Part shown: in pieces, positions 36,915 through 46,905 of the stretch
Layout of the letters: every line of letters begins with the position of its first letter
Numbering within the stretch: the first letter of the stretch is position 1
Program-made: the position numbers and the translations under genes
Assembly (NCBI RefSeq): GCF_000373745.1
Contig: NZ_KB892302.1
Location: 1,752 to 65,751, forward strand
Direction of reading: 5' to 3'
DNA length: 64,000 nt
From: Oligella ureolytica DSM 18253
GTDB lineage: Bacteria; Pseudomonadota; Gammaproteobacteria; Burkholderiales; Burkholderiaceae_B
Notes under the pieces: model-generated
What the model saw: only the letters and a program-made list of their open reading frames with translations
Database searches by the model: none
Told to the model about the DNA's origin: nothing

Positions 36915-38261
36915 ATGAAAGCTGTGATTAAATTACTACTGTTAATAGTGCTCGCTGTTGCCGTTGGCGTCGCTTTGCAAGATACCACGGGTTATATCAG
37001 TCTCGTCATCAATGATGAGCGCCGTACGGTTAGTCTCGTCGTGGGTGTGCTGTTTCTCGTACTTCTGTTCTTTATAGCCTATCTTTTGGTGCGCATCGTT
37101 TCTCGTCTTTTAAATGCCCCCAAAAATATTGAAACCTGGCGTGAAAAGCGTCGTACTAAGCGTGATTTAGATCTCCTAGAGCGAGGCTGGATGGGTTGGT
37201 TGGAAGGGCGTGTCGATATCGCTGAAAAGGACTTTAATAAGTTGCATAGTAAAACACGCAGTGAACAGCGCCAAGTACTTGCCAGTTTGGCAGCAGCTAA
37301 AGCGGCACATCAGATAAATGACGATCTGAAACGTGATGAAATGCTTCAATTAAGTCATGATACCGCAATGAGTTATCCTGAATTATTCGACGCGGTTAAT
37401 ACGGTCAAGGCGGAGATTTTATTAGATCAGAGTAAGAGTGACGAAGCGATTTTAATTTTAGAAAAGCTTAATGAAACGCATCCTAATCAAATTCATATTC
37501 GTAAATTGCTTTTACGTGCATACAAACAAGCAGGCCGTCTGCGTGAGGTGATAAAAGAAGCACGTTACCTTGAAAAGAAAAAGAAAATTGATCCGAGTTA
37601 TGCTAAAGCTTTAATAGAAAATTCTGCGACGACGATAATTTCTTCTCCATCAGAGTTGTTATGGGAGTCTGTTTATGAGCAGTTGACTTCTGAAGAGCAA
37701 AGTAAATCTGCTATCGCGATTGCCGCAGCGCGTCGTTATGCCGATCGAAATGATTATAAGCAAGTGATGAAGGTGTTAGAAAAATCGTATGAGGCTGAGT
37801 ATGACGAGCAGATTCTTCAAGAGTACGTCAGTTTAGATGTCAAAGAGCAGCAGCCTCAACGCCTTGCAAAGATTCAAAAGTGGTTAGAAAACGATTCTCA
37901 GAACCCGGATTTGTTGCGTGCAGCGGGTCATTTATGCCTTTTAGAGCAGCTTTGGGGCCAAGCGGAGCGCTACCTAATTAAAAGTGTAACGATAGAGGAT
38001 GACCCTAGAACCCATGCTCTGTTAGGTACCTTGTACGATCGATTGTCTAAACCTGAAGAAGCTCTAAAGCATTGGCGTCATGGCTCATCAGCTGTTGTTA
38101 TGTTGCCCGGTGCTTCGGCCTTGCCATCGGCCGATACCAAAAATGATCCCTTAGGGCCGCCTGATATGAAAAGTTTAGATGGTCCCGATGACCATTTTAT
38201 TTCATCAAGAGCTAAGTTACAGACAATTGATAAAAACGAATTCTCAGAAGATAAGAATTAG
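36915..38261 (+). CDS. hemY: HemY-family TPR membrane protein
   Basis: A 448-residue inner-membrane protein with two N-terminal helices (~3-21 and ~39-64) followed by a cytosolic tetratricopeptide-type helical array. It carries the HemY mark RGWMGWLEGRVDIAEKDFNKL (~93-113). It is unrelated to the protoporphyrinogen oxidase also called HemY in other phyla. Its role beside HemX is undefined, perhaps a scaffold for tetrapyrrole enzymes. It is coupled to hemX with a 3-bp gap. The last ~50 residues are charged and low-complexity. Confidence 0.88.
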   Translation: MKAVIKLLLLIVLAVAVGVALQDTTGYISLVINDERRTVSLVVGVLFLVLLFFIAYLLVRIVSRLLNAPKNIETWREKRRTKRDLDLLERGWMGWLEGRVDIAEKDFNKLHSKTRSEQRQVLASLAAAKAAHQINDDLKRDEMLQLSHDTAMSYPELFDAVNTVKAEILLDQSKSDEAILILEKLNETHPNQIHIRKLLLRAYKQAGRLREVIKEARYLEKKKKIDPSYAKALIENSATTIISSPSELLWESVYEQLTSEEQSKSAIAIAAARRYADRNDYKQVMKVLEKSYEAEYDEQILQEYVSLDVKEQQPQRLAKIQKWLENDSQNPDLLRAAGHLCLLEQLWGQAERYLIKSVTIEDDPRTHALLGTLYDRLSKPEEALKHWRHGSSAVVMLPGASALPSADTKNDPLGPPDMKSLDGPDDHFISSRAKLQTIDKNEFSEDKN

Positions 38262-38328
38262 CGTTTGTTTAGCTTCATTTCAAGATAGTATTAATATAAA
38301 TTTAGAACGATATTTCAAAAGGTGAATT

Positions 38329-38859
38329 ATGAGTTTAGTAAACGTTCCTGCCGGTAGTAACTTACCAGAAGAGTTTAATGTCGTGATCGAGATTCCAATG
38401 AATTCTGATCCGATTAAATATGAAGTTTGTGGTGATACCGGTGCGGTAGTTGTCGATCGTATTATGCTGGCAGCGATGCATTACCCGTTGAATTACGGCT
38501 ATATTCCACAAACATTGTCGCTCGACGGTGATCCGGTTGATGTGTTAGTAAAGACACCATTCCCTATTCAGGCAGGTTCGGTGATCAGGTGTCGAACCAT
38601 TGGCGTATTAGAGATGGAAGACGAAGCAGGTGTCGATGCTAAATTAATTGCTGTGCCGGTGGATAAAATTTATCCGCTCTATTCATCAATTAAATCAATT
38701 GATGATTTACCTGAACTAGAGCGTGCGCAGATTAAGCACTTCTTTGAGCATTATAAGGATCTGGAAGCAGGAAAATGGGTCAAGGTGACTGGTTGGAATT
38801 CTGCTGAGGTTGCTAAAAAAGAAATTAGTGCTAGCGCAGAGCGTTTTGAATCTAAATAA
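38329..38859 (+). CDS. ppa: Inorganic pyrophosphatase, family I
   Basis: A 176-residue soluble Mg2+-dependent enzyme that hydrolyses pyrophosphate released by biosynthetic reactions. The metal-binding signature DGDPVDVLV is intact, as are [21 protein letters not shown] and the C-terminal [17 protein letters not shown]. Length matches hexameric bacterial Ppa. A ribosome-binding AAAGGTG precedes ATG. It is followed by a clear terminator at 38895-38925. Confidence 0.97.
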   Translation: MSLVNVPAGSNLPEEFNVVIEIPMNSDPIKYEVCGDTGAVVVDRIMLAAMHYPLNYGYIPQTLSLDGDPVDVLVKTPFPIQAGSVIRCRTIGVLEMEDEAGVDAKLIAVPVDKIYPLYSSIKSIDDLPELERAQIKHFFEHYKDLEAGKWVKVTGWNSAEVAKKEISASAERFESK

Positions 38860-38894
38860 ATACGGATAAGTATATAAACTAGTCGTATAGATGG

Positions 38895-38925
38895 GCTGCA
38901 TCGTTTTATCGGTGCAGCTTTTTTT
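38895..38925 (+). terminator. Rho-independent terminator after ppa
   Basis: GCTGCATCG (38895-38903) pairs with CGGTGCAGC (38910-38918, one G-U) around a 6-base loop and is followed by seven T. Confidence 0.9.
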
Positions 38926-39302
38926 ATGTTGAATCGTTGCTTATATGGCTTTTTTGACGAATTTAATAAGATTGAGATATTTAATATGTAAATTAGTTTT
39001 TCATCAGTAGAAAGTTTATTGGCTACCGACTCGCTTGCTAAATAATATTCAGTATTTTTTTACTATGTTTATTATTCAAATAAGCGATGATATACAGCTC
39101 CTTACGCGAGGTTCTTATTGGCTGGTTAAACGTAGTCAACGAGCTTGTTTGACTATCGTACACTTTTTGCATGATGTATTTGTTGTAATAATATGTCGCA
39201 TCTTTCTGTTATTGGTAATGGTCTTAGGTGTGGTTGACGGTTAAACTTTGTGGACTTTCTTTTATTTGGTGTTATTAATATTTAATTTTTAGGAATTTAG
39301 TT
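38926..39302. other. Gene-free stretch before the lipoprotein pair
   Basis: About 380 bp, AT-rich. A 69-codon hydrophobic frame (39035-39244) starts with TTG, has no ribosome-binding site and looks like chance. The promoter of the first lipoprotein gene should lie near the right end, ahead of the AGGAA at ~39291. No RNA gene is recognised. Confidence 0.4.
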
Positions 39303-39647
39303 ATGAAGTTAAAATTATCAATTGCTATTCTATTTGCGTCTGTGGCTCTGGTTGCTTGCGGTGACAAAGAATCAACTACTGAACCGACCGTTTCGTCCAA
39401 CCAGCCAGAGGTAACAGCACCGGTTGAAGGCAATTCTAATATTCCACAAGCGTGTATTGATTACTTTGATACGGTGGAACGTTTTATCGCTCAGTATCCT
39501 GATGTTGGCGCTTCATACCAAGCAGCTATTGATCAGACCAAATCACAAATTGAAAGTGCCGCTGATGCTGACAAAGCGACTTTTGAATCAACTTGCCAAA
39601 AAGCATTAGAAACGTTTGAATCACAAACAGCAAATATGCCTCAGTAA
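39303..39647 (+). CDS. Small DUF5339-like lipoprotein
   Basis: A 114-residue predicted lipoprotein with signal MKLKLSIAILFASVALVAC, lipobox LVAC (Cys19). A Ser/Thr/Pro-rich linker follows, then a compact helical domain with two Cys (PQACIDYFDTVERFIAQYP and FESTCQKALETFE) that could form a disulfide in the periplasm. This CxxYF...C layout fits the DUF5339 family. Function is unknown. The next gene is a paralogue with a nearly identical signal peptide, 44 bp downstream. Confidence 0.75.
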   Translation: MKLKLSIAILFASVALVACGDKESTTEPTVSSNQPEVTAPVEGNSNIPQACIDYFDTVERFIAQYPDVGASYQAAIDQTKSQIESAADADKATFESTCQKALETFESQTANMPQ

Positions 39648-39691
39648 ATTTTTGGCATAAATTTTAACCACGTATTAACAGAGGTGGCGTT

Positions 39692-40216
39692 ATGAAATTA
39701 AAAGTATTAATAGCTACATTATTCGCTTCATTTGCCTTAGTGGCATGCGGAGAGGGTGATAGTAATAGTAGTAACGTTCAGAGTTCTAATTCTATTGATG
39801 GTCCAGCGACAACAGGGGTAGCAGGTACAACAACACCGACCCAATCATTGGCCGAGGAAGCTGAAGCAGCGAAGACTGTATCAGCTGATGATTCCAAGGC
39901 TGACGAGTCTACGGAAGTAGTTGAGAAAGAGGAAGAAGAGATTCCGGGCGCTGTGGAGCAATCTGCAGCGGCTGATGATGATAATCCGTTATCAACTATT
40001 CCTCGTGAGGATCTGCCACAAGAGTGTTTGGATTATTTCCAAGCGTTAGAAGATCGCTTAGCAAAGTTCCCTGAAGCCAAAGATGCCGCTCAGTCAGCAG
40101 CAGAAGAGATACGACAGGCCTTTGAAACGATGGGTGGTGATCTTGAGCAGTTTGCCCAGACTTGTAAAGACAGATATGAGGATTTTCAAGAGGCAAATGC
40201 GAAGTTAGATGAGTAA
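39692..40216 (+). CDS. Lipoprotein paralogue with acidic linker
   Basis: A 174-residue lipoprotein with signal MKLKVLIATLFASFALVAC (Cys19). Its C-terminal domain repeats the neighbour's pattern, with PQECLDYFQALEDRLAKFP and FAQTCKDRYEDFQ keeping both Cys. The linker (~20-110) is much longer and Glu/Asp/Ala/Thr-rich. The pair clearly arose by tandem duplication with later growth of the linker. A GAGGTGG site precedes ATG. A hairpin and T4 follow the stop. Confidence 0.75.
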   Translation: MKLKVLIATLFASFALVACGEGDSNSSNVQSSNSIDGPATTGVAGTTTPTQSLAEEAEAAKTVSADDSKADESTEVVEKEEEEIPGAVEQSAAADDDNPLSTIPREDLPQECLDYFQALEDRLAKFPEAKDAAQSAAEEIRQAFETMGGDLEQFAQTCKDRYEDFQEANAKLDE

Positions 40217-40220
40217 TTGT

Positions 40221-40244
40221 TAAGGGAGTAAGTCCCTTAGTTTT
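40221..40244 (+). terminator. Terminator after the lipoprotein pair
   Basis: TAAGGGA (40221-40227) pairs with TCCCTTA (40233-40239) around a 5-base loop, followed by G and four T. Confidence 0.7.
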
Positions 40245-40249
40245 ACTTT

Positions 40250-40346
40250 CCAATAAAAAAGCTGTTAATTATGAAATGGCCTCTAAAAGTTGGACACAAG
40301 CATCCAACCTTTAGGGGTCAGTACAATTAAAGCAGCTTTTTATTGG
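40250..40346. repeat. 97-bp imperfect palindrome with IS-end-like core
   Basis: The outer arms CCAATAAAAAAGCTG (40250-40264) and CAGCTTTTTATTGG (40333-40346) match apart from one extra A, with TTAATT/AATTAA inside them. The inner arms CCTCTAAAAGTTGG and CCAACCTTTAGGGG (around 40280-40317) flank a short ACACAAGCAT loop. The A and T tracts let the outer stem act as a bidirectional terminator for the lipoprotein genes (+) and valS (-). The inner arms resemble the ends of IS3-family elements placed back to back. Confidence 0.7.
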
Positions 40347-40360
40347 AGAGCATTAAATAA

Positions 40361-43198
40361 TTAAGATAATTTTGCCATTTGCTCTTTAACTTGAAGCAAT
40401 TGTTCACCAAACTTAGCGACCCGTTCCTTCTCTTGTTCAACAACGGCAGCAGGGGCTTTTTCAACAAAGTTTTTATTGTTGAGCTTCCCTTGAGCTTTGT
40501 TTATCTCATTTTGAAGGCGTTCTACTTCTTTAGTTAAACGGGCTAATTCAGCTTCTTTATCGATTTCTACTTTAAGCATTAATTGACTTTGCCCTAAGCT
40601 TTGTACCGGGAAGCCTAGATCAGGCAGTTCGTCTACGATTTGAACTTCACTTAGTTTTGCCAATGCTTTCAAATAGGGTACGTAGCTAGTTAGCTTCTCT
40701 TTATCACCGACAGCTAATAGAGGTACGCGTTCTGCAGGAGATAATTTCATCTCGCCGCGGAGGACACGAATTGCTTCTACGTGAGCTTTCAAATCTTCTG
40801 CTTTAGCTATTGCGTCTGCGTCGATCAAGCTATCATCAGCTTGAGGGTACGGCCTGATGCTGATTGATGTTTTTTGTGATTTAGTCATGACTCCGGCGGC
40901 TAAAGCTACTTTTTGCCATAACTCTTCAGTGATAAACGGAATAATAGGATGCGCAATGCGTAATAACGATTCCAGCACATTGATTAAGGTGCGTCTAGTG
41001 CCGCGTTGCTGCGCTTCGCTTCCTCCTTGCAACTGAACCTTGGCGATTTCCAAGTACCAATCGCAATAGATATCCCATATAAAATGGTAAATAGCATTTG
41101 CTAATATGTCAAAACGATAATCAGCAAAAGCCTTGGCGACAGTTTTCTTGAACTTATGAAGTTCGCTGATAATCCAACGGTCAGCAAAACTTAATTCAGA
41201 GCCGGCGCGTTCTAGGTCATGACCTTCAACATTCATCAAAACAAATCGCGTCGCGTTCCATAGCTTATTACAAAAGTTACGATATCCACCACAACGATTT
41301 AAGTCGAAGTTCATATTGCGACCTGGTGTTGCGTAAGCGGCCATGGTAAAGCGAAGCGCGTCAGAGCCATAGGCCTCAATGCCCTCAGGAAAGTTTTTGC
41401 GTGTGCTCTTTTCAATCTGAGAAGCTTGCTCAGGGTTCATGAGGCCATAGGTGCGTTTGCTAATGAGTGTTTCTAAATCCACTCCATCAATAATATCAAC
41501 CGGGTCTAAGGTATTGCCCTTAGATTTAGACATTTTTTGACCCTGTGCATCTAGAATCAAACCATGGATATAAACTTCCTTGAAAGGAACCTGACCGGTC
41601 ATGTGCTTACTCAACATGATCATGCGAGCAACCCAGAAGAAAATAATATCAAAACCGGTGACTAACACATTAGATGGCATATAGCGACTGTAATCTGCTG
41701 TCTTTTCAGGCCAACCCATTGTGGTGAAAGGCACGAGGCCTGATGAGAACCAAGTGTCTAAGACATCTTCATCACGTCTTAGTGGACCCTCTACGCCTGC
41801 TTTTTTAGCTTGTTTATTAGCTTCTTGTTCTGTACGCGCTACAAAAACTTGACCATCTTCACTGTACCATGCAGGTATTTGATGTCCCCACCAAAGTTGG
41901 CGAGAGATACACCAGTCTTGGATGTTATTTAGCCATTGATTGTAGGTGTTGACCCAGTTTTCAGGATGGAATTTGATCTCTCCGCTACTGACTGCTTCCA
42001 ATGCAACCTCGGTGATGCTTTTACCGGGGTTAAAGGTGCCTTCTGGTGCTGGTTTAGACATGGCGACAAACCACTGATCGGTCAGCATGGGTTCTAACAC
42101 AGCCTTCGTGCGATCGCCGCGAGGCACCATCAGTTTATGTGGTTTAATTTCTGCTAATAGGTCCAAATCCGCAAGCGTATCCAGGATTTTTTTTCTGGCA
42201 ACAAAACGGTCCAAGCCTTGATATTCGACAGGCGCATTTTCGTTGATTTTGGCATCGAGCGTAAGAATGTTAATTAGCTCTAAATTATGTCGTTGACCTA
42301 CAGCGTAGTCATTAAAATCGTGCGCCGGTGTTACTTTGACTACACCAGTACCAAACTCTTTATCCACATACTCATCAGCGATGATAGGTATGATGCGTTG
42401 GGCGATTGGTAAAATGACTTTTTTGCCAATTAGATGCTGATAGCGCTCATCCTCAGGGTGCACCATCAGCGCTACGTCGCCAAGCATGGTTTCCGGGCGA
42501 GTGGTGGCGACAGTGAGGTGGGTAAGTTCAGCAGTCGGTTCCACTAGCGGGTAGCGAATATGCCAAAGCAGGCCATTTTCCTCAACATTTTCTACTTCGA
42601 GATCAGAGACGGCTGTGCCTAATATGGGGTCCCAGTTAACAAGACGTTTGCCGCGGTAAATTAACCCCTGTTCGTATAGGCGGACAAAGGTCTCGATCAC
42701 CCCTTTGGACATACGATCGTCCATTGTAAAATACTCACGACTCCAGTCAGCAGATGAGCCTAAACGACGGAATTGAGACATCATGGTGTTGCCGGACTTT
42801 TCTTTCCAGTCCCAAACACATTCGACAAATTTCTTGCGACCTAAGTCATGCCGGGAAATCTTTTGGGCGTCTAGCTGGCGCTCTACGACGATTTGGGTTG
42901 CAATGCCTGCGTGATCAGTGCCCGGAACAAATACCGTATCAGAGCCAAGCATACGATGATATCGGATTAAACTATCCATGATTGCTTGGTTAAACGCATG
43001 GCCCATATGTAAGGTGCCGGTGACGTTGGGTGGCGGGAATTGGATAGTGTATGGTTTGCCGCTCAAAGGTGAGCTAGTTTGGGTAAATTGACCCGCTTTG
43101 AAAATACCTAATTCATTCCATTTATCGTACCAAGTAGATTCGATATTTTTAGGTTCAAAGCTTTTAGCAAGTTCTTCACTAAGAGGGGTTTGATTCAT
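40361..43198 (-). CDS. valS: Valyl-tRNA synthetase
   Basis: A 945-residue class I synthetase charging tRNA-Val, with an editing domain that clears Thr-tRNA. Motifs in order are [16 protein letters not shown] (the HIGH site, ~54-69), the editing-domain [10 protein letters not shown] with [39 protein letters not shown] (KMSKS), an anticodon-binding domain with [10 protein letters not shown]-like residues, and a C-terminal coiled coil (~880-940). Length is normal. It is transcribed opposite to its neighbours. No T-box or leader peptide is evident before the start. Confidence 0.97.
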   Translation of the reverse strand: MNQTPLSEELAKSFEPKNIESTWYDKWNELGIFKAGQFTQTSSPLSGKPYTIQFPPPNVTGTLHMGHAFNQAIMDSLIRYHRMLGSDTVFVPGTDHAGIATQIVVERQLDAQKISRHDLGRKKFVECVWDWKEKSGNTMMSQFRRLGSSADWSREYFTMDDRMSKGVIETFVRLYEQGLIYRGKRLVNWDPILGTAVSDLEVENVEENGLLWHIRYPLVEPTAELTHLTVATTRPETMLGDVALMVHPEDERYQHLIGKKVILPIAQRIIPIIADEYVDKEFGTGVVKVTPAHDFNDYAVGQRHNLELINILTLDAKINENAPVEYQGLDRFVARKKILDTLADLDLLAEIKPHKLMVPRGDRTKAVLEPMLTDQWFVAMSKPAPEGTFNPGKSITEVALEAVSSGEIKFHPENWVNTYNQWLNNIQDWCISRQLWWGHQIPAWYSEDGQVFVARTEQEANKQAKKAGVEGPLRRDEDVLDTWFSSGLVPFTTMGWPEKTADYSRYMPSNVLVTGFDIIFFWVARMIMLSKHMTGQVPFKEVYIHGLILDAQGQKMSKSKGNTLDPVDIIDGVDLETLISKRTYGLMNPEQASQIEKSTRKNFPEGIEAYGSDALRFTMAAYATPGRNMNFDLNRCGGYRNFCNKLWNATRFVLMNVEGHDLERAGSELSFADRWIISELHKFKKTVAKAFADYRFDILANAIYHFIWDIYCDWYLEIAKVQLQGGSEAQQRGTRRTLINVLESLLRIAHPIIPFITEELWQKVALAAGVMTKSQKTSISIRPYPQADDSLIDADAIAKAEDLKAHVEAIRVLRGEMKLSPAERVPLLAVGDKEKLTSYVPYLKALAKLSEVQIVDELPDLGFPVQSLGQSQLMLKVEIDKEAELARLTKEVERLQNEINKAQGKLNNKNFVEKAPAAVVEQEKERVAKFGEQLLQVKEQMAKLS

Positions 43199-43491
43199 TT
43201 GATTACCGTTGTTAAATACTAGATTAATTCAAGATTTATAAGAGTATTGGTTTTTCTTATTTAATGCCTTATTTTAAGGTGTAAGAGCAACTGTTTGCAT
43301 GTTAAAATGCAGGTTTGTGTAAAACAGCTGAAATTCTCTTATGATTTCTTATGAGTAGGCACCTTAGCTTCTTGTGCTAGAAGAGCATAAGGGGCGTATA
43401 AGAAAGCTCTCATAGGTGGGCTATAGAAAGCTTATTAGGCGCTGTTTTAGACATCGTTTTAAATTAATTTAAATTTTTCTTGGAGCATAAT
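43199..43491. other. Intergenic region between valS and ndk with structured segment
   Basis: About 290 bp without an open frame, holding the divergent promoters of valS and ndk. A stem-loop can form from ACCTTA-g-CTTCT (from ~43361) and AGAAG-agca-TAAGG (to ~43392), with TGTGCT as the loop. It could belong to a structured ndk 5' leader or a small RNA. No known RNA family was recognised. Confidence 0.45.
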
Positions 43492-43899
43492 ATGGCCGTT
43501 GAGCGCACGTTATCGATTATTAAACCTGATGCAGTTGCTAAAAACGTTATCGGTGAGATCATTTCTCGCTTTGAAAAAGCGGATCTTAAAGTTGTAGAAG
43601 CAAAAATGGTACAACTTTCTCGCGAAGATGCTGAGGGTTTCTACGCAGTGCACAAAGAGCGCCCTTTCTTTAATGACTTAGTTGAATTCATGATTTCTGG
43701 TCCTGTTTTTGTTCAGGTGCTAGAAGGTGAAAATGCTATCGCTAAAAACCGCGAGCTTATGGGTGCTACAAATCCTAAAGAAGCTGCTCCTGGTACTATC
43801 CGTGCTGATTTCGCTGAGAGTATTGATGCAAACGCTGTTCATGGTTCTGATGCGCCTGAGACTGCTGCTGTTGAAATTGCATACTTTTTCGGCAAGTAA
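43492..43899 (+). CDS. ndk: Nucleoside-diphosphate kinase
   Basis: A 135-residue enzyme that balances NTP pools by phosphate transfer through a His. The active His117 is in [10 protein letters not shown], and the N-terminus [15 protein letters not shown] is canonical. ATG at 43492 has TTGGAG eight bases before it; the frame is open from 43480 but those codons are the binding site. It opens the long gene run ending at 59634, and rlmN starts 14 bp after its stop. Confidence 0.97.
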   Translation: MAVERTLSIIKPDAVAKNVIGEIISRFEKADLKVVEAKMVQLSREDAEGFYAVHKERPFFNDLVEFMISGPVFVQVLEGENAIAKNRELMGATNPKEAAPGTIRADFAESIDANAVHGSDAPETAAVEIAYFFGK

Positions 43900-43913
43900 T
43901 TTTTATTTTTTAC

Positions 43914-45080
43914 ATGACTGATAAGCAAAATTTATTAGGAATGGACTTAGAAACCCTGACCTCTGAGTTACAAGAGGCAGGGCATAAGCCTTTCCGTGCA
44001 AAGCAGTTACTACGCTGGGTTCACCAGCGTAGTGAGGCTGACTTTTCTAATATGACGGATCTGGCCAAGGGCTTCCGTGCCCAGCTGGAGGACCGCTATT
44101 GTATACACTCACTTAGCCCGATACTAGATAAGACGTCTAACGACGGCACTCGTAAGTGGCTTTTTGATGTTGGTAACAACAACGCGATCGAAACAGTTTT
44201 TATTCCCGAAGATGATCGTGGTACGTTGTGCATATCGAGTCAGGCCGGTTGTACCGTAGCTTGTCCTTTTTGTTCAACCGGTTATCAGGGCTTTAATCGT
44301 AACCTGAGTACGGCGGAGATCATTGGTCAGTTATGGTATGCGCGTTCAGAATTGCAAAAAAATCAATCTGTGGCTCGTATTGACGGCCAGATGCCGGTTG
44401 AGCCGGAGCGAGTGGTATCCAACGTTGTCATGATGGGGATGGGCGAACCTCTTTTAAACTATAAGGAGTTATTGCCGGCTCTACGACTGATGCTTGATGA
44501 TCACGCCTATGGGCTTTCTCGTCGTCGAGTAACGGTGTCCACGTCGGGTGTTGTGCCTATGATGGATCGTTTGGCAGAGGATTGCCCAGTTGCTTTGGCA
44601 GTGTCTTTGCATGCGCCCAATGATGAATTGCGCGATAGATTGGTTCCATTAAACAAAAAGTATCCTTTACGTGAGTTACTTGCAGCCTGTAATCGTTATT
44701 TAGAGCATGCGCCGCGTGATTTTGTTACTTTTGAATATATTATGCTTGATGGCGTCAATGACAGTGACCAGCATGCAGATGAGTTAATTGAAATAGCCAA
44801 GCAAGTTCGTTGTAAATTAAATTTAATCCCTTTTAATCCCTTCCCACAATCAGGGTTAAAGCGTTCCTCCAATAACCGTGTTCGGGCTTTTTCCGAGCGT
44901 TTGCAAAATGCCGGGATCGTTACCACTACTCGCAAAACGCGTGGTGACGATATTGATGCTGCCTGCGGTCAATTGGCGGGTGATGTCAAAGACCGTACCA
45001 AGATTACGCAAAAAAGACGTGATGACGAGGTAATTCCTGTGGCTGATGGGGTGATTCCTATTTACGAGGTGCGCCAGTGA
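43914..45080 (+). CDS. rlmN: Dual-specificity rRNA/tRNA (adenine-C2)-methyltransferase RlmN
   Basis: A 388-residue radical-SAM enzyme making m2A2503 in 23S rRNA and m2A37 in some tRNAs. The cluster motif is CTVACPFC (Cys113, Cys117, Cys120). [10 protein letters not shown] and the C-terminal [13 protein letters not shown], which holds the Cys that forms the transient methyl adduct, are present. The start is ATG at 43914. Its stop overlaps the rodZ start in GTGA, so the genes are coupled. Confidence 0.96.
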   Translation: MTDKQNLLGMDLETLTSELQEAGHKPFRAKQLLRWVHQRSEADFSNMTDLAKGFRAQLEDRYCIHSLSPILDKTSNDGTRKWLFDVGNNNAIETVFIPEDDRGTLCISSQAGCTVACPFCSTGYQGFNRNLSTAEIIGQLWYARSELQKNQSVARIDGQMPVEPERVVSNVVMMGMGEPLLNYKELLPALRLMLDDHAYGLSRRRVTVSTSGVVPMMDRLAEDCPVALAVSLHAPNDELRDRLVPLNKKYPLRELLAACNRYLEHAPRDFVTFEYIMLDGVNDSDQHADELIEIAKQVRCKLNLIPFNPFPQSGLKRSSNNRVRAFSERLQNAGIVTTTRKTRGDDIDAACGQLAGDVKDRTKITQKRRDDEVIPVADGVIPIYEVRQ

Positions 45081-45595
45081 GCTCTCAACAAGAAATGCCG
45101 GATTTAACAAGGGAGTCTGCTCCTCAACCTGAGTTGGCAGATTCCCTTAGCGGATTGCTACATGCAACGCGCATTCGTAAGAATTTAACAATTGACGATG
45201 TTGCCAACACAACAAAATATAGTAAATGGCAATTGCTAGCTTTAGAAGATAAAAATTGGGCTGCATTACCCGAAGGCTTCATTTTGCGATCGATTGTACG
45301 TAAGTACGCGGAAGCATTGTCAATTGATCCGGACGTTGCGTTAGAGCTACTGTCGCGTGAGACAGGAAATAAACCTAAAAATTCAGATTCTAAAAACTTA
45401 GTAAGCAGTCTGGACTACAAGATGTCGCCAACTAGTACCGACAAAGCCAAGACAAGAGGCTTTTCCATATCAACAATTATTTGGTTACTGCTGTTGGTCG
45501 CGATTATCGTTCTAGGTATCGCGCTTTGGCAAGAAGCGATTACCCTTGAAGATCTTAATTTAGGTTTTGTTAGAGACTGGTTTGATGCTGTATGA
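45077..45595 (+). CDS. rodZ: RodZ-like helix-turn-helix membrane protein, short form
   Basis: A 172-residue protein with a cytosolic Xre-type HTH (~22-100: [37 protein letters not shown]) and one transmembrane helix (~128-148, [23 protein letters not shown]). It ends ~25 residues later. Full RodZ has a periplasmic beta domain (DUF4115) and ~330 residues; that domain is missing. RodZ tethers MreB to the envelope in rod-shaped cells. Position between rlmN and ispG is the standard rodZ site. Both flanking overlaps are 4 bp (GTGA, ATGA), so the short form is real coding and not a frameshift. Confidence 0.8.
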   Translation: MSSQQEMPDLTRESAPQPELADSLSGLLHATRIRKNLTIDDVANTTKYSKWQLLALEDKNWAALPEGFILRSIVRKYAEALSIDPDVALELLSRETGNKPKNSDSKNLVSSLDYKMSPTSTDKAKTRGFSISTIIWLLLLVAIIVLGIALWQEAITLEDLNLGFVRDWFDAV

Positions 45596-46878
45596 ACAAG
45601 GAAATGAAGGCAAATTTTGAAGTAAGAGATACTCCTTATCCGATTGGCCCACTGAAGCGCCGTCATACCCATCAGGTTGATGTCCGTTGGCAAGAGCATG
45701 TGGTGTCGGTAGGGGCCTCTCATCCTGTGGTGGTGCAGTCGATGACAAACACCGATACTGCCGACCCGATTGCTACAGCCATTCAGGTTAAGGAGCTTGC
45801 TCAAGCCGGCTCGGAAATGGTGCGGATCACTGTAAATAGCCCGGAAGCAGCGAAAGAAGTACCTAGGATTCGTGAGCAGCTTGATAGAATGGGTGTTTAT
45901 GTGCCTTTAGTGGGTGATTTTCACTTTAATGGTCATAAGCTATTAACTGATTATCCTGATTGTGCCCAAGCACTATCCAAATATCGCATTAATCCCGGCA
46001 ATATGGGTGGCGGCAAGCGCAGAGACGATAACTTCGCCAAAATGATCGAGGTGGCTATCAAAAACGATAAGCCGGTGCGTATCGGGGTTAACTGGGGTAG
46101 CTTAGATCAAGACCTCATGGCCAAGATGATGGATGAAAATAATCAACGTGTCACACCTTGGGAAGCTCAGGCGGTGATGCGCGAAGCATTGGTGGTTTCT
46201 GCGATTACTAATGCCATGAGAGCAGAAGAGTTGGGGTTGTCTGCTAATAAGATAATTCTTTCTTGCAAAGTAAGTCATGTGCAAGATCTTATTTCGGTAT
46301 ATCGCAACCTGGCATCACGCTGCTATTATGCTCTGCATTTAGGTCTAACTGAGGCCGGTATGGGTTCTAAGGGTATTGTTGCCTCTACGGCCGCTTTAGG
46401 TGTTTTAATGCAAGAGGGGATTGGCGATACGATTCGCATTTCTCTTACTCCCGAGCCGGGTGGTAATCGTGCAAATGAGGTCATTGTCGCGCAAGAGATG
46501 TTGCAATCAATGGGTTTAAGGGCTTTTACGCCGATGGTCGTAGCCTGTCCCGGTTGTGGTCGTACCAGCAGCACGTTTTTCCAAGAGCTGGCTGATAAAA
46601 TTCAACATTATTTACGTGATAGTATGCCGGAATGGAAGGATCGTTATCCAGGAGTGGAGACGATGAATGTTGCTGTGATGGGTTGTGTGGTTAATGGCCC
46701 GGGTGAAAGTAAGCATGCTGATATCGGTATTAGCTTGCCCGGTACGGGTGAAGTTCCTTCAGCACCGGTTTTTATTGATGGTGAGCGTCAAATGACTCTC
46801 AAAGGTGAGACGATCGCCGAAGAATTCCAAAAAATTGTTGAACAGTATGTTGATCGACGTTATGGTCAAAAACTCTAA
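45592..46878 (+). CDS. ispG: (E)-4-hydroxy-3-methylbut-2-enyl-diphosphate synthase
   Basis: A 428-residue iron-sulfur enzyme, the penultimate step of the MEP isoprenoid pathway. N-terminal TIM-barrel features are [19 protein letters not shown] and GDFHFNGH. The 4Fe-4S ligands are in [12 protein letters not shown] and [10 protein letters not shown] near the C-terminus. The ATG overlaps the rodZ stop. The protein starts with a ~25-residue lead before the family core, and a further ATG three codons in (MNKEMK) is an alternative. hisS follows after 27 bp. Confidence 0.96.
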   Translation: MNKEMKANFEVRDTPYPIGPLKRRHTHQVDVRWQEHVVSVGASHPVVVQSMTNTDTADPIATAIQVKELAQAGSEMVRITVNSPEAAKEVPRIREQLDRMGVYVPLVGDFHFNGHKLLTDYPDCAQALSKYRINPGNMGGGKRRDDNFAKMIEVAIKNDKPVRIGVNWGSLDQDLMAKMMDENNQRVTPWEAQAVMREALVVSAITNAMRAEELGLSANKIILSCKVSHVQDLISVYRNLASRCYYALHLGLTEAGMGSKGIVASTAALGVLMQEGIGDTIRISLTPEPGGNRANEVIVAQEMLQSMGLRAFTPMVVACPGCGRTSSTFFQELADKIQHYLRDSMPEWKDRYPGVETMNVAVMGCVVNGPGESKHADIGISLPGTGEVPSAPVFIDGERQMTLKGETIAEEFQKIVEQYVDRRYGQKL

Positions 46879-46905
46879 TTAAAAATAGTTTAAATAATAA
46901 GTCTT

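Noticed and set aside
39035-39244. 69-codon hydrophobic plus-strand frame before the lipoprotein genes
   Set aside because: TTG start, no ribosome-binding site, and hydrophobicity explained by T-rich DNA.
43199-43400. T-box or leader-peptide control ahead of valS
   Set aside because: No T-box sequence and no short valine-rich frame found on the minus strand.
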